Assembly: GCF_014839805.1 (NCBI RefSeq)
Contig: NC_051134.1
Span: 8,029,170 to 8,093,169, forward strand
Direction of reading: 5' to 3'
DNA from: Manduca sexta
Taxonomy: Eukaryota; Arthropoda; Insecta; Lepidoptera; Sphingidae
DNA: 64,000 bases
In this document: positions 24,434 through 38,545 of the stretch, piece after piece
How positions within the stretch are numbered: the first letter of the stretch is position 1
Layout of the letters: each line of letters begins with the position of its first letter
The notes under the pieces: model-generated
What the model saw: only the letters and a program-made list of their open reading frames with translations
What the model was told of the DNA's origin: nothing
The model's database searches: none
Program-made: the position numbers and the translations under genes

Positions 24434-27303
24434 CGCACACGCACACGCACGCATGTACACGCTCATACACACATACACTTCTAATATACTTTTTGAAAAT
24501 AATATCTGTAACGCATCCAATTATACAATTGCAGATCAGATGCCTGAGTCACCAACAACAGACGCACAGATGCGTTCCTTCGAAACAGTACAAAGTTAGT
24601 AAGTTTATGAGTAGACAAATTATTGTAATATCTCGATAATTGTTATTCTAAGCTGAATAAATATTTATATTTTTCTAGAACTATCAGATGAAACAACTTT
24701 AAAGCAGAACAAACTACAACAAGAAAGAAGCACAACTATAAAGACGGAGCCAGTTACAGAAGTAAGTGATAAATACACTAGGTAATATTAAACATAGATT
24801 ATCCGGTACGTAATGCATTTACATTACATTACATTGTGTTGTGGCGTGTGTGCAGTCGAGCGAGGAGGCGCCGGCGGGCGGTGCGGGCGGTGCGGGCGGC
24901 GCGGGCGCGGGGGGCGCGGAGGGAGCGGCGGCGCAGCTGCTGCGCAAGCACGGCATCACGCTGCTGCCCGCCGACGACGGCAGCACCGTGCTCAACGCCT
25001 TACAGAGCGGACGCACCGTCGTGCTCTCAGGTACTACTCTGTTATTCATATCCTAATGATTACTGCAATACAAAAGGTACTTTATCTAATAGCAAAATGT
25101 ATAACCCATAGCGTTCTTTACAAAACACATACTTTATTAAATTACGAATGCAAGTGAAATCATACTAAGGTTACATACTCTTTATTGAGTAAACAGTCAA
25201 CTTTCTCGTTATATTCCGCAATATCTAATTCAATTTTTTTTTAAGAATTTTTTGTAGAAAAATTAATTCTTATGAAGCAAGTGTATCTATGTCTGAAAAT
25301 TCATCAATCTGAAAGTTAACTCAGTACGTAACTCCATGTATAAGTTATGTGTGCACACTATCTCATAATGTATAAAAGAGGAGGGAAAACTTGAATGTAA
25401 TATTCCCGGCATGCCGGTCCAAGAAGTCCGGCTGATGATGAGCATGGCTAGTCTGTTGATGCTCCACGTCCCTGTGATGCAGACGCGGGCAAGTTGATGT
25501 TGAAGGAGAGCGACGAGCTGGCGACGCTGAGCCGCGTGAGTGCGGCGAGCGTGACGGGCGCGGCGAGCGCGGCGAGCGTGACGGGCGCCGGCGGGCGCGC
25601 CGGGCTCAAGGTGTTCACGCTCAACAACAAGCTGCTGCTGCCCGCGCACGCGCACTCGCCCGCCAAAAAACTCATACATCCCAACGACTTGCAGGTGACA
25701 TAGTGCGGAATACCATAGCTCCATTGAATAAATAATTACCTGGTACGAATCAATCTGATTATAATTATTGCTCTATTTATACTCGCCAACTAAAAGTCTT
25801 TCTAAAAACACTCCAGGCATAGTTTCCTTACACAGTCGTGGCTGGCAAGGGTTGAAAATCCTGTAACTGGTTGTTATTACGGATAAAGAATAAAAAATAA
25901 GGTTTTTTTATGAAATAATAAAAAATGACACTTTTGCAGGTAAAATTTGTACAATTGCCAGCGGACAATAAGCTGAACTCTGCGGGGAAGACTATCCCGA
26001 TGAAGGCGAAGGCGAAGGCGGCGAGCTCGGGCGCCGCGCGGCCCGCCGTCAAGATCATCATGAACAAGGCCAACTTCAACAAGCTGCTCGCCAACGCAAC
26101 CACCACGCGAGTCAGCCACGCCGCCGATGCGCAGGCGGTAATGTTTAATATCACAATACTACTATTTTACATTCACGTAAAAAATGAATAAAGGCTCGCG
26201 CATACAAATGCCGCAAGGCGTCACAATGCAAAATTACATTAATACACAAGAACCCGTAACCGCAGGCAATTATTTTATTAATCACTAGCTTTTGCTCGCG
26301 GCTTTGCCCGCATGAAGGAGTTTTCCGGGATAAAATTCCACTGTATGATAAAAGTCTTGCTACATATTTTCCCAGTACTGATAGGTTCAAACTAATTTTA
26401 TCCCCATGGGGGTTGAATTTATCAATATCCTATTTAATTGAACATCTTCATCATAGTAGCTCCAATTTTTTAATTCAGTTCAATCAGTCGAAAATCTAGA
26501 GAGAAGATTTATACAAACTTTCATCCCCTTAGGGGTGGAATTTATCAAAATCCTTAGGGGATGTCTACGTCATAAAAGCTTTATGCATGCAAAGTCTTAG
26601 CCCGATCGGTTTAAAATTTACAAAGTTTCATACAAACTTTTATCCCCTTGGGGGGTAGAATTAATCAAAATCCTTTCTTAGCGGATGCCGACGTCATAAC
26701 ATCTACCTGCATGCCAAATTTCAGCCCGATCCATCTAGTGGCTTGGGCTGTGCGTTGATCACTATGTCAGTCAGTCAGCCTTTGAGTTATATAATTATTT
26801 AGATTTGTTGTAGTATTTATTCAACTTACACTGCGACAGGCCATATGTATCGCATAACATCGCCACAAAAAAATATTATGCATACAAAGCGATCTGTCAA
26901 TGCGATGTGCAACGGCACGGTGCGGCTCGCCTGAAGTGTGCGATAGTTCACATAAAATATACGAAAAAGATGCGAGAATTTTTGTTTTGCAAAGTGATGC
27001 AGTGCGGGCCGTTCGTAGGTGTGCTAGCCTGAGTAAATAAGTTCTATTGTATACAAATATTATATATTTTGAAATATTATAATGTTATAGACGAAAAGCA
27101 CAAACGCGATGAGTATGGACAGCAGCAGCGTGTCGGTGGGCGGGGCGGGGGGCGCGGGCGTGGCGGACGTGTGCGCGGTGAGCGCGGAGGCGCTGGCGGC
27201 GCTGCCCGCGGCCGCGCTGCGCGCTCTGCTCACGCGCGCGCTGCACGAGCTGCGCGACACGCGCAAGGCGCTCGCGCAGCTCCGCGAGGCGCAGCAGCGC
27301 TGA
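22383..27303 (+). CDS. GABPB: GA-binding protein subunit beta (ankyrin-repeat ETS partner), 10 coding exons
   Basis: Coding exons: 22383-22445, 22733-22924, 23543-23733, 23833-24056, 24535-24594, 24679-24761, 24856-25030, 25483-25694, 25940-26137, 27091-27303. All introns are GT-AG and phases agree, giving 536 aa plus TGA. Five ankyrin repeats span about residues 55-212; stretches such as [20 protein letters not shown] and [16 protein letters not shown] are diagnostic of GABP-beta. The middle is low-complexity and probably the activation region. The last exon ends in a Leu/Ala-rich helix (about 500-536) that may dimerise like the vertebrate leucine zipper. In the family, beta lacks DNA-binding activity and pairs through its ankyrin repeats with the ETS protein GABP-alpha to activate nuclear genes. 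Residues 1-54 are an extension over the vertebrate protein and include a Gly/Ala tract. A 5'UTR exon must lie upstream, because a splice acceptor (AG at 22371-22372) sits 10 nt before the ATG. Confidence 0.93.
24056..24470. repeat. (CA)n microsatellite with (GCAC) interruptions and duplicated exon-end segments
   Basis: Nearly all of GABPB intron 5 is alternating CA/CGCA sequence. Inside it are further copies of the sequence that ends exon 5 (CTACAAGCAGGTCTCAC), at about 24118-24135, 24158-24175 and 24230-24245. The last copy also repeats the preceding GCGCAGCGCTCCGTGCG. Long Thr-His and Val-Cys frames on both strands are translations of the repeat and are not genes. Confidence 0.97.
26285..26803 (-). 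mobile_element. Non-autonomous Helitron of a third family in GABPB intron 9
   Basis: On the minus strand it starts TCTAAATAATTATAT after A and ends GCGAGCAAAAGCTAG before T. The body has repeated CCCCTTAGGGGT-like segments (about 26402, 26522, 26645). It has no coding capacity and fills about half of the last intron. Confidence 0.65.
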
Positions 27304-28081
27304 ACACCGCGCCAGGCACAGTGCGCCGGCACGCACGCGGACTATCTTATAAACATCTGTATGCGACGGAGCTCCTGCGACATCTGCGCGACAATTGAAC
27401 ATAAACAAAACACCGCGTCGCCCAGGACCATATTACGGACTGAATATGTAAACCTACAATGACAAGCTGTCATGCGTAAAGCAATAGCTAATGCATGATC
27501 TAGTTCTTTCCTAACGAAATATTAAGTCTGAAGTTGTTCTAATCATTGGTCTCAAAACAATATGTAAATGTGCATAACAATTACAAAACTGATAAGGAAA
27601 TGTTCAACGAAACTTCGGAGAACCTCATATAAGCTATATTGATGCAATTCTCCATAATCCCCAAAGACATGGAAATATTAAACATAGAATACTATTGCCA
27701 TGTATAAGACAAAAGCAGAAACAGGGATAATCAAGAATCTTAAACGCAAGACTTGTAGTTGTAACAGATGATTTACACTTCAGTCAAAATAAACATTCAT
27801 ACAATATTTAATAGCACTTATGTTGTAAAACTGTAATTGTCTGCAATGGAATGGGTGCACAACTCACTTGAATAATATTGTAATGACAAAATTGCAGACT
27901 GTATAAATCTTTAGACTGGCCTAGATGTTGCCTGGAAATGTGACTAGGTGAGTGGATTTATAAGATAAATATTTTCTATTTTTGTACTCAACTGATTTTT
28001 AAACATAAACAATAAGACATAGTTTTATAGTAGGTCATTAGTTCTCTGATATATCATTAAACATAATTGTAAATATTGTAA

Positions 28082-28087
28082 AATAAA
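28082..28087 (+). terminator. Candidate polyadenylation signal AATAAA for GABPB
   Basis: Canonical hexamer about 780 nt after the GABPB stop. Other AATAAA hexamers occur near 27788 and 28122, so the cleavage site is not fixed by sequence alone. Confidence 0.4.
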
Positions 28088-28230
28088 AGCAGAGGAATTA
28101 ATGTATTAAGAGTGTTAAAAATAAATGTTAATTGTTTGTACCACAGTGTTCATTTATTTACAAAGTTACTACATTTTACACCAATTTCACACAATCTGTG
28201 TTATTATAGACTACTGTATTAATAAATTGA

Positions 28231-28240
28231 TTTATTTATT
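28231..28240 (-). terminator. Candidate polyadenylation signals (two overlapping AATAAA) for NKAP
   Basis: TTTATT on the plus strand at 28231-28236 and 28235-28240 reads AATAAA on the NKAP strand, about 250 nt after its stop. It lies within about 150 bp of the GABPB signals on the other strand. Confidence 0.45.
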
Positions 28241-28484
28241 AAGACAGTATACCAACCACAGGCCGATTCAGGGAGTTATTCTTACAACATAATATTTTGA
28301 TCTTTTGCTCCACAAATCTGCTTCTTCGTTTTACTTATGTTCCACTTCATGCACAAACAGTATTTGCAAGAACCTCAATCTGACAAACTGCTGTCATATA
28401 TGGTAGATTCTCAGTTAGTCTCAAATAAGTGTTGTCGGGATGAGCTGGGTTCTCCATTGGTCAGTATGAGCAGGTCCGGGTGGG

Positions 28485-31924
<3,440 letters not shown>

Positions 31925-32664
31925 TATTTGTAAGTCTAGCTTACACTTCACGGTAATCAGATATTAGTAAAGTATAATTTTGTCACGTTTCTGCGTTCAT
32001 GCTGCACAAAATTGCGCAGTACTTCACTGTAGTTATTAATTTTAGTAATTTCGTTTCATCGTAATCCACGAATCCATAATCAGAAACAAATACACTAGTT
32101 CACAATTGTATTTACGTGAAACGTCACGACTCTTGTTTCATAGTCTCACGATTTACGAATCACCATGCGCCGGACGTTGGCGTATTGGATCATAGAGATA
32201 GAAAAGTATAAACAAAGGAGGGTGAAAAGGATAAAACATTTCATAAAGCTTACAAAGGTACGCAGTAATGGAATGACGTTTGATTTTGTAATAGTTCATT
32301 TTACGCAATATTTGTTCATACTCCAACATGTTGTCAATATGTACGCCATACAGCACGATAGGTATAACTATTGATTTCGAAATGCGAGAATTTGAAAAAA
32401 AAATTACAAGTGACTGATTATCTGAGGATTATCCAAACAATATAATAAAACACCACCTACACAAAAAAAAATTGACATTTTGTTTTCTAAAGTAATTTTA
32501 TAGACCTATAAAAATAAAATTACAAATACCACCGAAACAGAGAACTTTAAAAATTAAATAATTGATGACAATTAACTCGTTTTTAAGAGTTCTATCCAAA
32601 TAGATATAAATTACCTTGGTTAAAATGTTTATCGAATAAAAAACTGTTTTTGGACATCTCCTTT

Positions 32665-32745
32665 ACTATAGGTACATATTTTGTACTCAGTATCAACATA
32701 TCAAGATACTGAGTGTAAAATATTGTACCTAAGCGCTAAGATGTC
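32665..32745. repeat. Small inverted repeat between NKAP and TMEM138
   Basis: GTACATATTTTGTACTCAGTATC (split by a short loop) pairs with GATACTGAGTGTAAAATATTGTAC, with about two differences. Probably a short foldback element or its relic. Confidence 0.5.
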
Positions 32746-33042
32746 TACGCGTGCACTATTTGATTATGATATTCAGTAATTTCAAGCAATATGTTGATAA
32801 TTGAAAAATAAAAATACTATTGACCAATTTTATTAAGTACTACAATATTCAAACAATGTTACAAAAATATTTTGATCAAAAAACAAGATATCACCAAAGA
32901 AAATTAGCATAGAATATAAATTAAGCCTCAAATGGGAACAAAGAAATTCGTGCGTCATTGATATTATTTTTTAAAGACGTAGGAAGGAAGCGTTAAAATC
33001 TTCCAAAAATGTGGAGCTACCATTACAGCGACATTCAAGAAG

Positions 33043-33068
33043 TGACGTCAGAATATCCATTGACGTCA
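33043..33068. promoter_or_regulatory. Two perfect CRE palindromes upstream of TMEM138
   Basis: TGACGTCA occurs at 33043-33050 and again at 33061-33068, 18 bp apart start to start and 122 nt before the TMEM138 ATG. CREB/ATF-family bZIP factors bind this 8-mer. It lies in the divergent interval between NKAP and TMEM138 and could serve either gene; proximity favours TMEM138. Confidence 0.45.
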
Positions 33069-33189
33069 TAGGTAGCTATTGACTTTTGGCAATAAGCGTC
33101 ATATCCTTTGTTATGGGTTGCGGTCGATTCAATTCTCTTGGTGAAAATACAATTTAAACATGAAATAAATTAAAACAGACAAGTTAAAT

Positions 33190-34419
33190 ATGAAGTTGTC
33201 AACGCCACGGTATACGCTTTGTTTATTTTTTCAGCTAGCATTTATACTTTGTGATTTAATATTCAACTGCGTGAGTTTGTTTCCTAAAAGTCGCGACGGC
33301 TTGCTGGTGTTATTTATGTAAGTAATGTATTTTTCGCAAATTTAATTTTGTCTACTTTATGTAGTATTTGAAGTGTAACACTTGATTCTCAGATTTCAGG
33401 ATCTTTTCCTCGTCCTTTCCATAACAACAATGCTGATGACATTCTTTTCAACTTATTTATTTCAAGTGAGTACTTTAAAAATATTTAAATGTACTTATAA
33501 ATCTTCATTGCCGTTTTGCAAATACTTCCATATAATTTTCAAAATCTTTGCTTTTATCTGGGAGTATTTGGAGTGCTTTAAAAACTTAACAGATCACACA
33601 TCACGCCTCTATCCTCAAAGGGCTAGGCAGAGGTGCAACCAGGTCACACACTTTAAGCTAAGTGTGTTCCATCGATCCCATGATGTGATAGGGAGCAAAC
33701 CTATGGCCATGTCGGATACAAATTCCAGACTCTGGGCTGATATTGAACAACAATAATACTTTGCCCAATCTGCATTTCAAATTCCTGACCTCAAAGTGGT
33801 GTGGTACTGCGCACGCAGTACTACTAGGTCACTGAGGCAGTAGAGGAATGTTTTCAAAAGTATTGATTGTTATGAAAGTTGTAAATGGCAGGCAGGTTTG
33901 GTGGAGGTGTTGGTGCGAAAGTTCCGCGCAGCGTGCTCGGTGTGCGCCGCGTACGTGGCTGCGAGCGTCGCACTACACGCGGTGTGGCTGCTGGAGAAGT
34001 GGAGTGACCCTGAGGCAGTGTCCACGCCTATGCTCATATTTCTCTTCACATTCCAGAGATGCTGTTAGTATTGCTATGAACATTCTGCATTGTATAAAAT
34101 AGTAACACACACAAATAATTAAGCTATCACTGCTGTCTATAAAACTGATAGATTCTTTATTTACAGAGTAAATTTTTTTAGATTAATATCTATGTTACCA
34201 GTATATGTATAGTATTTATAGGCTTTTGAAATATTGTTTGTCACTCCTTAAGTGTTTATTTGCATTCCTATTTGTATAAAATTAATCACAAAAATAATGT
34301 TGATATTTCCAGTGTCCCCATGGTACTATTTCTTCTACAAGCGAGCAGCACTCCGAGTGAGTGACCCACGGTTCTATGAGGACATTGATTGGATCAACAG
34401 ACAGCTGCAAACACACTGA
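33190..34419 (+). CDS. TMEM138: Transmembrane protein 138, ciliary four-pass membrane protein, 4 exons
   Basis: Exons: 33190-33317, 33393-33465, 33892-34063, 34313-34419. The total is 160 codons including TGA (159 aa), close to human TMEM138 (162 aa). Four hydrophobic segments lie at about residues 8-28, 38-64, 79-100 and 112-135. Family-matching motifs include LFQLAFILCDLIFN near the N terminus, FQDLFLVLS at the exon 1/2 join, FQAGLVEVLVRKF at the exon 2/3 join, FTFQRC, and YYFFYKRAALRVSDPRFYED near the C terminus. The family acts at the ciliary transition zone and is mutated in Joubert syndrome in humans. In insects, cilia occur in sensory neurons and sperm, so expression is probably restricted (inference). 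The exon 3 donor (GTTAGT) is weak but is the only one that keeps the frame. The exon 3 acceptor is at 33891, since splicing five bases later would break the GLVEVL frame. A SINE-like repeat fills intron 2. Confidence 0.93.
33598..33845 (+). mobile_element. SINE-like retroposon in TMEM138 intron 2
   Basis: CACGCCTCTATCCTCAAAGG, GGCAGAGGTGCAACC, CCATGATGTGATAGGGAGC and ATTCCAGACTCTGGGCTGAT follow the common lepidopteran repeat order and end with CCTGACCTCAAAG. Most of the 124-aa frame starting at 33382 beyond 33465 is this repeat, not exon. Confidence 0.6.
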
Positions 34420-34519
34420 ACAATCACACAGGGTTCTTGATTGGATAATTACTATGATATACTAGTCATGTGTGGATAGTGAAATATTGTAAGCTCTATA
34501 TACTTATTTCATAATTGTA

Positions 34520-34525
34520 AATAAA
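34520..34525 (+). terminator. Candidate polyadenylation signal AATAAA for TMEM138
   Basis: Canonical hexamer 101 nt after the TMEM138 stop codon, and the first one downstream. It ends about 60 bp before a hAT MITE. Confidence 0.55.
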
Positions 34526-34586
34526 TTATGTTGAACACATTACATACTCATTTAAATATTAATTAACATACCATTATACTGCTATC

Positions 34587-34893
34587 CAGGGCCGTAGCTA
34601 AGGGGGGGGCATTGTGGGGCAATGCCCTACCTTAATACTCAACTAAATTATACATAATTACTCAATCAAAATATATGGAGCAGCGGGTTTTTTATTTCAC
34701 AATTTGGAAGTTGGTCCCATAATGGGCCATAGTAGGAGTTGTTCGTATTGATGGGTGGAATAATCCCCTTTCTGGATTTAAGGGAATTTTGTTAAAAATC
34801 GATTGACCAGATCAGATGTAGTAACATTTTTATTTCCGCCCTAACTATAATTACAGCTGCCCTACCTTAAATTCAAGTCTAGCTATGGCCCTG
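34587..34893. mobile_element. hAT-type MITE (307 bp) with perfect 8-bp target duplication
   Basis: Ends CAGGGCCGTAGCTA and TAGCTATGGCCCTG are inverted repeats with one mismatch. CTGCTATC is duplicated exactly on both sides (34579-34586 and 34894-34901). CAGGG termini and an 8-bp duplication are hAT hallmarks. Located 170 bp after the TMEM138 stop. Confidence 0.85.
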
Positions 34894-35939
34894 CTGCTAT
34901 CACTTTTAACTCATTAATAACACAGCACTACTAGACTGTTTTGTGGATTATTGGATGATCCCCTATTTCAAATTACTGGTGTTACATTTATCCTCCAGAA
35001 AATATTGTTTTATGAAAAATATCTTTCCCCAAATACATCAGTTTTGTGAAGCTTTTGACTTGCATGTTTGAACTTCTGAACCAATAGTGATATAATTTGA
35101 AATTAAGATAGATTTGGATTACTTATACCCTATACCCTAGACAGACAGGATCGTGAGCGAAAACAGCTTATAATTTATGAAATAAAACATGTATTGCATT
35201 TAATTTACAAACAATTTGTTTACTTCTAAACTTATTTATAAATCTAATTAAAACCTGTAGCTTTTACGGAGCATCTCATTTGAATAACCACTGCACCATG
35301 CTTTTAGTTATCAATTTTTAGTCTTATGCGTTTTTTAGATTATAGGCAGGCAGTTATAAACAAGGTTATTAATTGATTCTGAAATTGATTATGAAAAATT
35401 ATATTCCTATGTTTATTTACAAAGGATTGCCAAAATGGGTATAGTAACAACGACAACTTAGAAAGTGGTTGTTTGTAATACAAACACATAAGTACATATT
35501 ACATAATATTTAGGAAATACATATACATTGGATACGCATACAATAATTGAACCACGACATGTAATGGGAAGGCACTATGACGAGGTTATAGATTATCTCT
35601 AATTAGGTGGTACAGCGTGAACGTTACTCGCGGCATGCAGCCGGAACGAGCTACAACTGACGCCGCGCCCCGCGATACTCTTCAAACTGTCCTACGGCTG
35701 CTGTACCTGGGATTTTATGATTCAATGCAAATATTGCATATAAGGATAATGTTTTAAACAATGGCTACTCAACTTATATCGCATATTATCATATACAAAA
35801 TATACGGCAAAACATTAAGTATGTAATTAATTTTATAGTATTTCATTTTTTTATTAGAAGACATACAAATATTTTTTATTCATCTTTATACAGTATTAAA
35901 ACAACATATTTAAAAGGTATAATTGTTATCATTACATAA

Positions 35940-36926
35940 TCTATATATATAAAAATGAATTGCTGTTCGTTAGTCTCGCTAAAACTCGAGAACGGCTGAA
36001 CGGATTTATCTTATCTTGGTCTTGAATTATTCGTGGAGGTCTAGGGAAGGTTTAAAAGGTGAGAAAAATTCGAATAATTGCCGGGAAAATCCTCAAAACA
36101 GCATTTTTCTATTTCCCATACAAACGTTTTCTAACTAATACGTAGAGTCAATTTGAGCTTTATTGCTATTGTATAAAGTTCACTGTTGTCTAAGCAATGT
36201 AGGTGTGTTCCTAACATCAAAGCAGTGTGCGTTGGAGCACAGAATATAATAATGTAATGTCGCGTTCTGAAACTCAACAAAAGTGATATCGCGGACCCGA
36301 CTAAATTGAACAGTCACAAAATTTAATATATCATTAGTTATTTGGTTGGCTTCACGATATTATTTCTTTTGTTTTACTTTAAAATGCATGTTTTCGTTAT
36401 GGACAATTTTTGAGCTACTTTTGCATATCTATACTTATAATAAATCTGTAGAGAGGTCAATTCTGTACATGAAATATATTTCCAAAATAACTGGGGGTGA
36501 TTAGGGATCGATACTGATGCCAAAAATGCAATTAGTAAAATTTTTGTCTGTCTGTCTGTATAATCGTTATAGAAACAAAAACTACTCGACGGATTTTAAC
36601 TTAACTTGGTACAATTATTTTTCATACTCCTGAGCTGGTTATAGTATACTTTTCATCATGCTACAATTAATAGGAGCATAGCAGTGATGGAAAATGTTGG
36701 GAAAACGGGAGAAGTTACTCCATTTTTAAGCTTCCGTCATTTCGTGTGCAACCTTAATGGTTAAAAGTTCCTTCGATTTCACCAGGATCCCATCATCAGA
36801 CCCTGACCGGACAATCGGACCACCTGCATACCACCATAAATTAAAAAAAACATCCCGACAAATTGAGCACCTTCTCCATTTTTGAAACCCGAAATCCACG
36901 CGGGCGAAGCTGCGGGCGGAAGCTAG
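35940..36926 (+). mobile_element. Non-autonomous Helitron, copy 2 (987 bp)
   Basis: Same ends, flanks (A before TC, T after CTAG) and orientation as copy 1. I count only about a dozen differences, including GAGAG for GAG in TCTGTAGAGAGGTC and one T lost from a T run, which accounts for the 1-bp length difference. It lies between TMEM138 and the LTN1 3' end. Confidence 0.82.
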
Positions 36927-37952
36927 TATTTTATATAAAATACCTACCTACCTATTGAAACTAAATATCGATATAGATATTAGTAAAGGTATTACGATGC
37001 TTTATATACAGACCTAAAAGATGAACAATTGTACAGACTCTACTAATGTAGTAAATCAATACTTTTCTTGTTGCATAAATATTAATGTAGCAAATATTTT
37101 TTTGAAAATTCTGAAATGGTGGAGCAGGCTTCCGGCAACACCTTTAGCGTAGTCTGCGCCCCTCATGTTTCTAACATTTAATTAAAATTTTTAGTGATTT
37201 GAAACATAGGTATGTACAAGAATATTAGGAAAAAATTTAAGGATATTATACTTGTATTGGAAAAGTTTAAAAATAATCCTAAATTATTATCGTATATACA
37301 ATTTATTAAACATATTGTAGTTTGATTTACACGATCAACACTATCAGGATATAGAAAATGTAATAAATAATTAATTATGTATACGAAAATATCCAAGTAG
37401 TAATGGAACCAAGGTGTCATTAGTGAACCAATTAGAATAACAATAATTATTTTCAAACTACACATGTAAATCTGCGCCTGAGTGTCACTACAACGGATAA
37501 CTGATACAAACCATAATTAAGCGGACTCATAAACTGCTATAATGTACAATATTTAACAACAATATACTATTTAAAATGAATCACGGCCGTACAAAATGTG
37601 TACAGTGTAATCGGTGACAGAGCAGTACCCTCTCGGAATCCATGTTGTGCTCATGAGCATACTTTACCGGTACTGTCAGGTCGCACACTACATGTTGTCT
37701 GTCTGACTGACTCACTCACTTCCTTACACGTTACACTATTATTCGTTTTTTCTTAACCGTCTTACAATATAACATGATTAATAATATAATCTTAATAATT
37801 ATAGTATTGCCCAAGTACATCGATACATAAATTTTATTCCAACCGTAAATTTCCAGTCAATAATACCTTAACGGCGTAACTCCGCTCACACGTCGGGCAT
37901 ACCATTCTACGTTTTGTTTGTCTTAATATCACCAGTAAAATAATATCATTCG

Positions 37953-37958
37953 TTTATT
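37953..37958 (-). terminator. Candidate polyadenylation signal for LTN1
   Basis: TTTATT on the plus strand (AATAAA on the gene strand) about 590 nt after the LTN1 stop. A second one lies at 37833-37838. No stronger evidence. Confidence 0.35.
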
Positions 37959-38545
37959 TATATACTACTATCATATATAACGAAGTGTAAAACAAATTCA
38001 TGAAAAAGTATACATACAAAAATATTAATACAAATACATAATATTTGCTATCTAGTACAATATTTACAATACAAGGCAGGTAAGAAAAACCGAATTATAT
38101 CCGCGCCGTTATTTTTAAACATTATACTTTAGAATAATTAAATAATTATATCACTCTGTAATTTTTAGATTCGTTGCCAAAAGTCTTGTAATAGGATGTT
38201 GACTCAAGAAGTATTTACTTGCATTGTGTTTTATCTTTTCAAGTATTTAGTAAAGAGTCTCTTGTTACTTTCTCACAAAAGGGAATTTTGTAGATAATAT
38301 TCCATGCCGTTGCTTAATATTGACAAGTATTTGTTATTGTTATATCTGTCATGTTAAACGATATTCGAGTTATGTTTCTTCCATTTACAATACGTTTTCA
38401 ACAATAGCCAACATCCACACAATATATAGCAGTTGACTTCACTCCACAGCAGTCGGTATCAGTATCGGGCGCGCAGTCGCACAGAGTGCGCGTGCGCCGG
38501 TTAGTAGTGCGGAGCGGCGCGGAACAAGCCGGCCGCTCGCTCGTG

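Noticed and set aside
23812..24639. Several 90-270 aa open frames on both strands rich in Thr-His or Val-Cys
   Set aside because: They are translations of the CA/TG microsatellite in GABPB intron 5; only the part up to 24056 in the ankyrin frame is exon.
33466..33756. Long extension of the TMEM138 exon-2 frame
   Set aside because: The exon ends at a GTGAGT donor; the rest is SINE-like repeat, and the next real exon restores homology.
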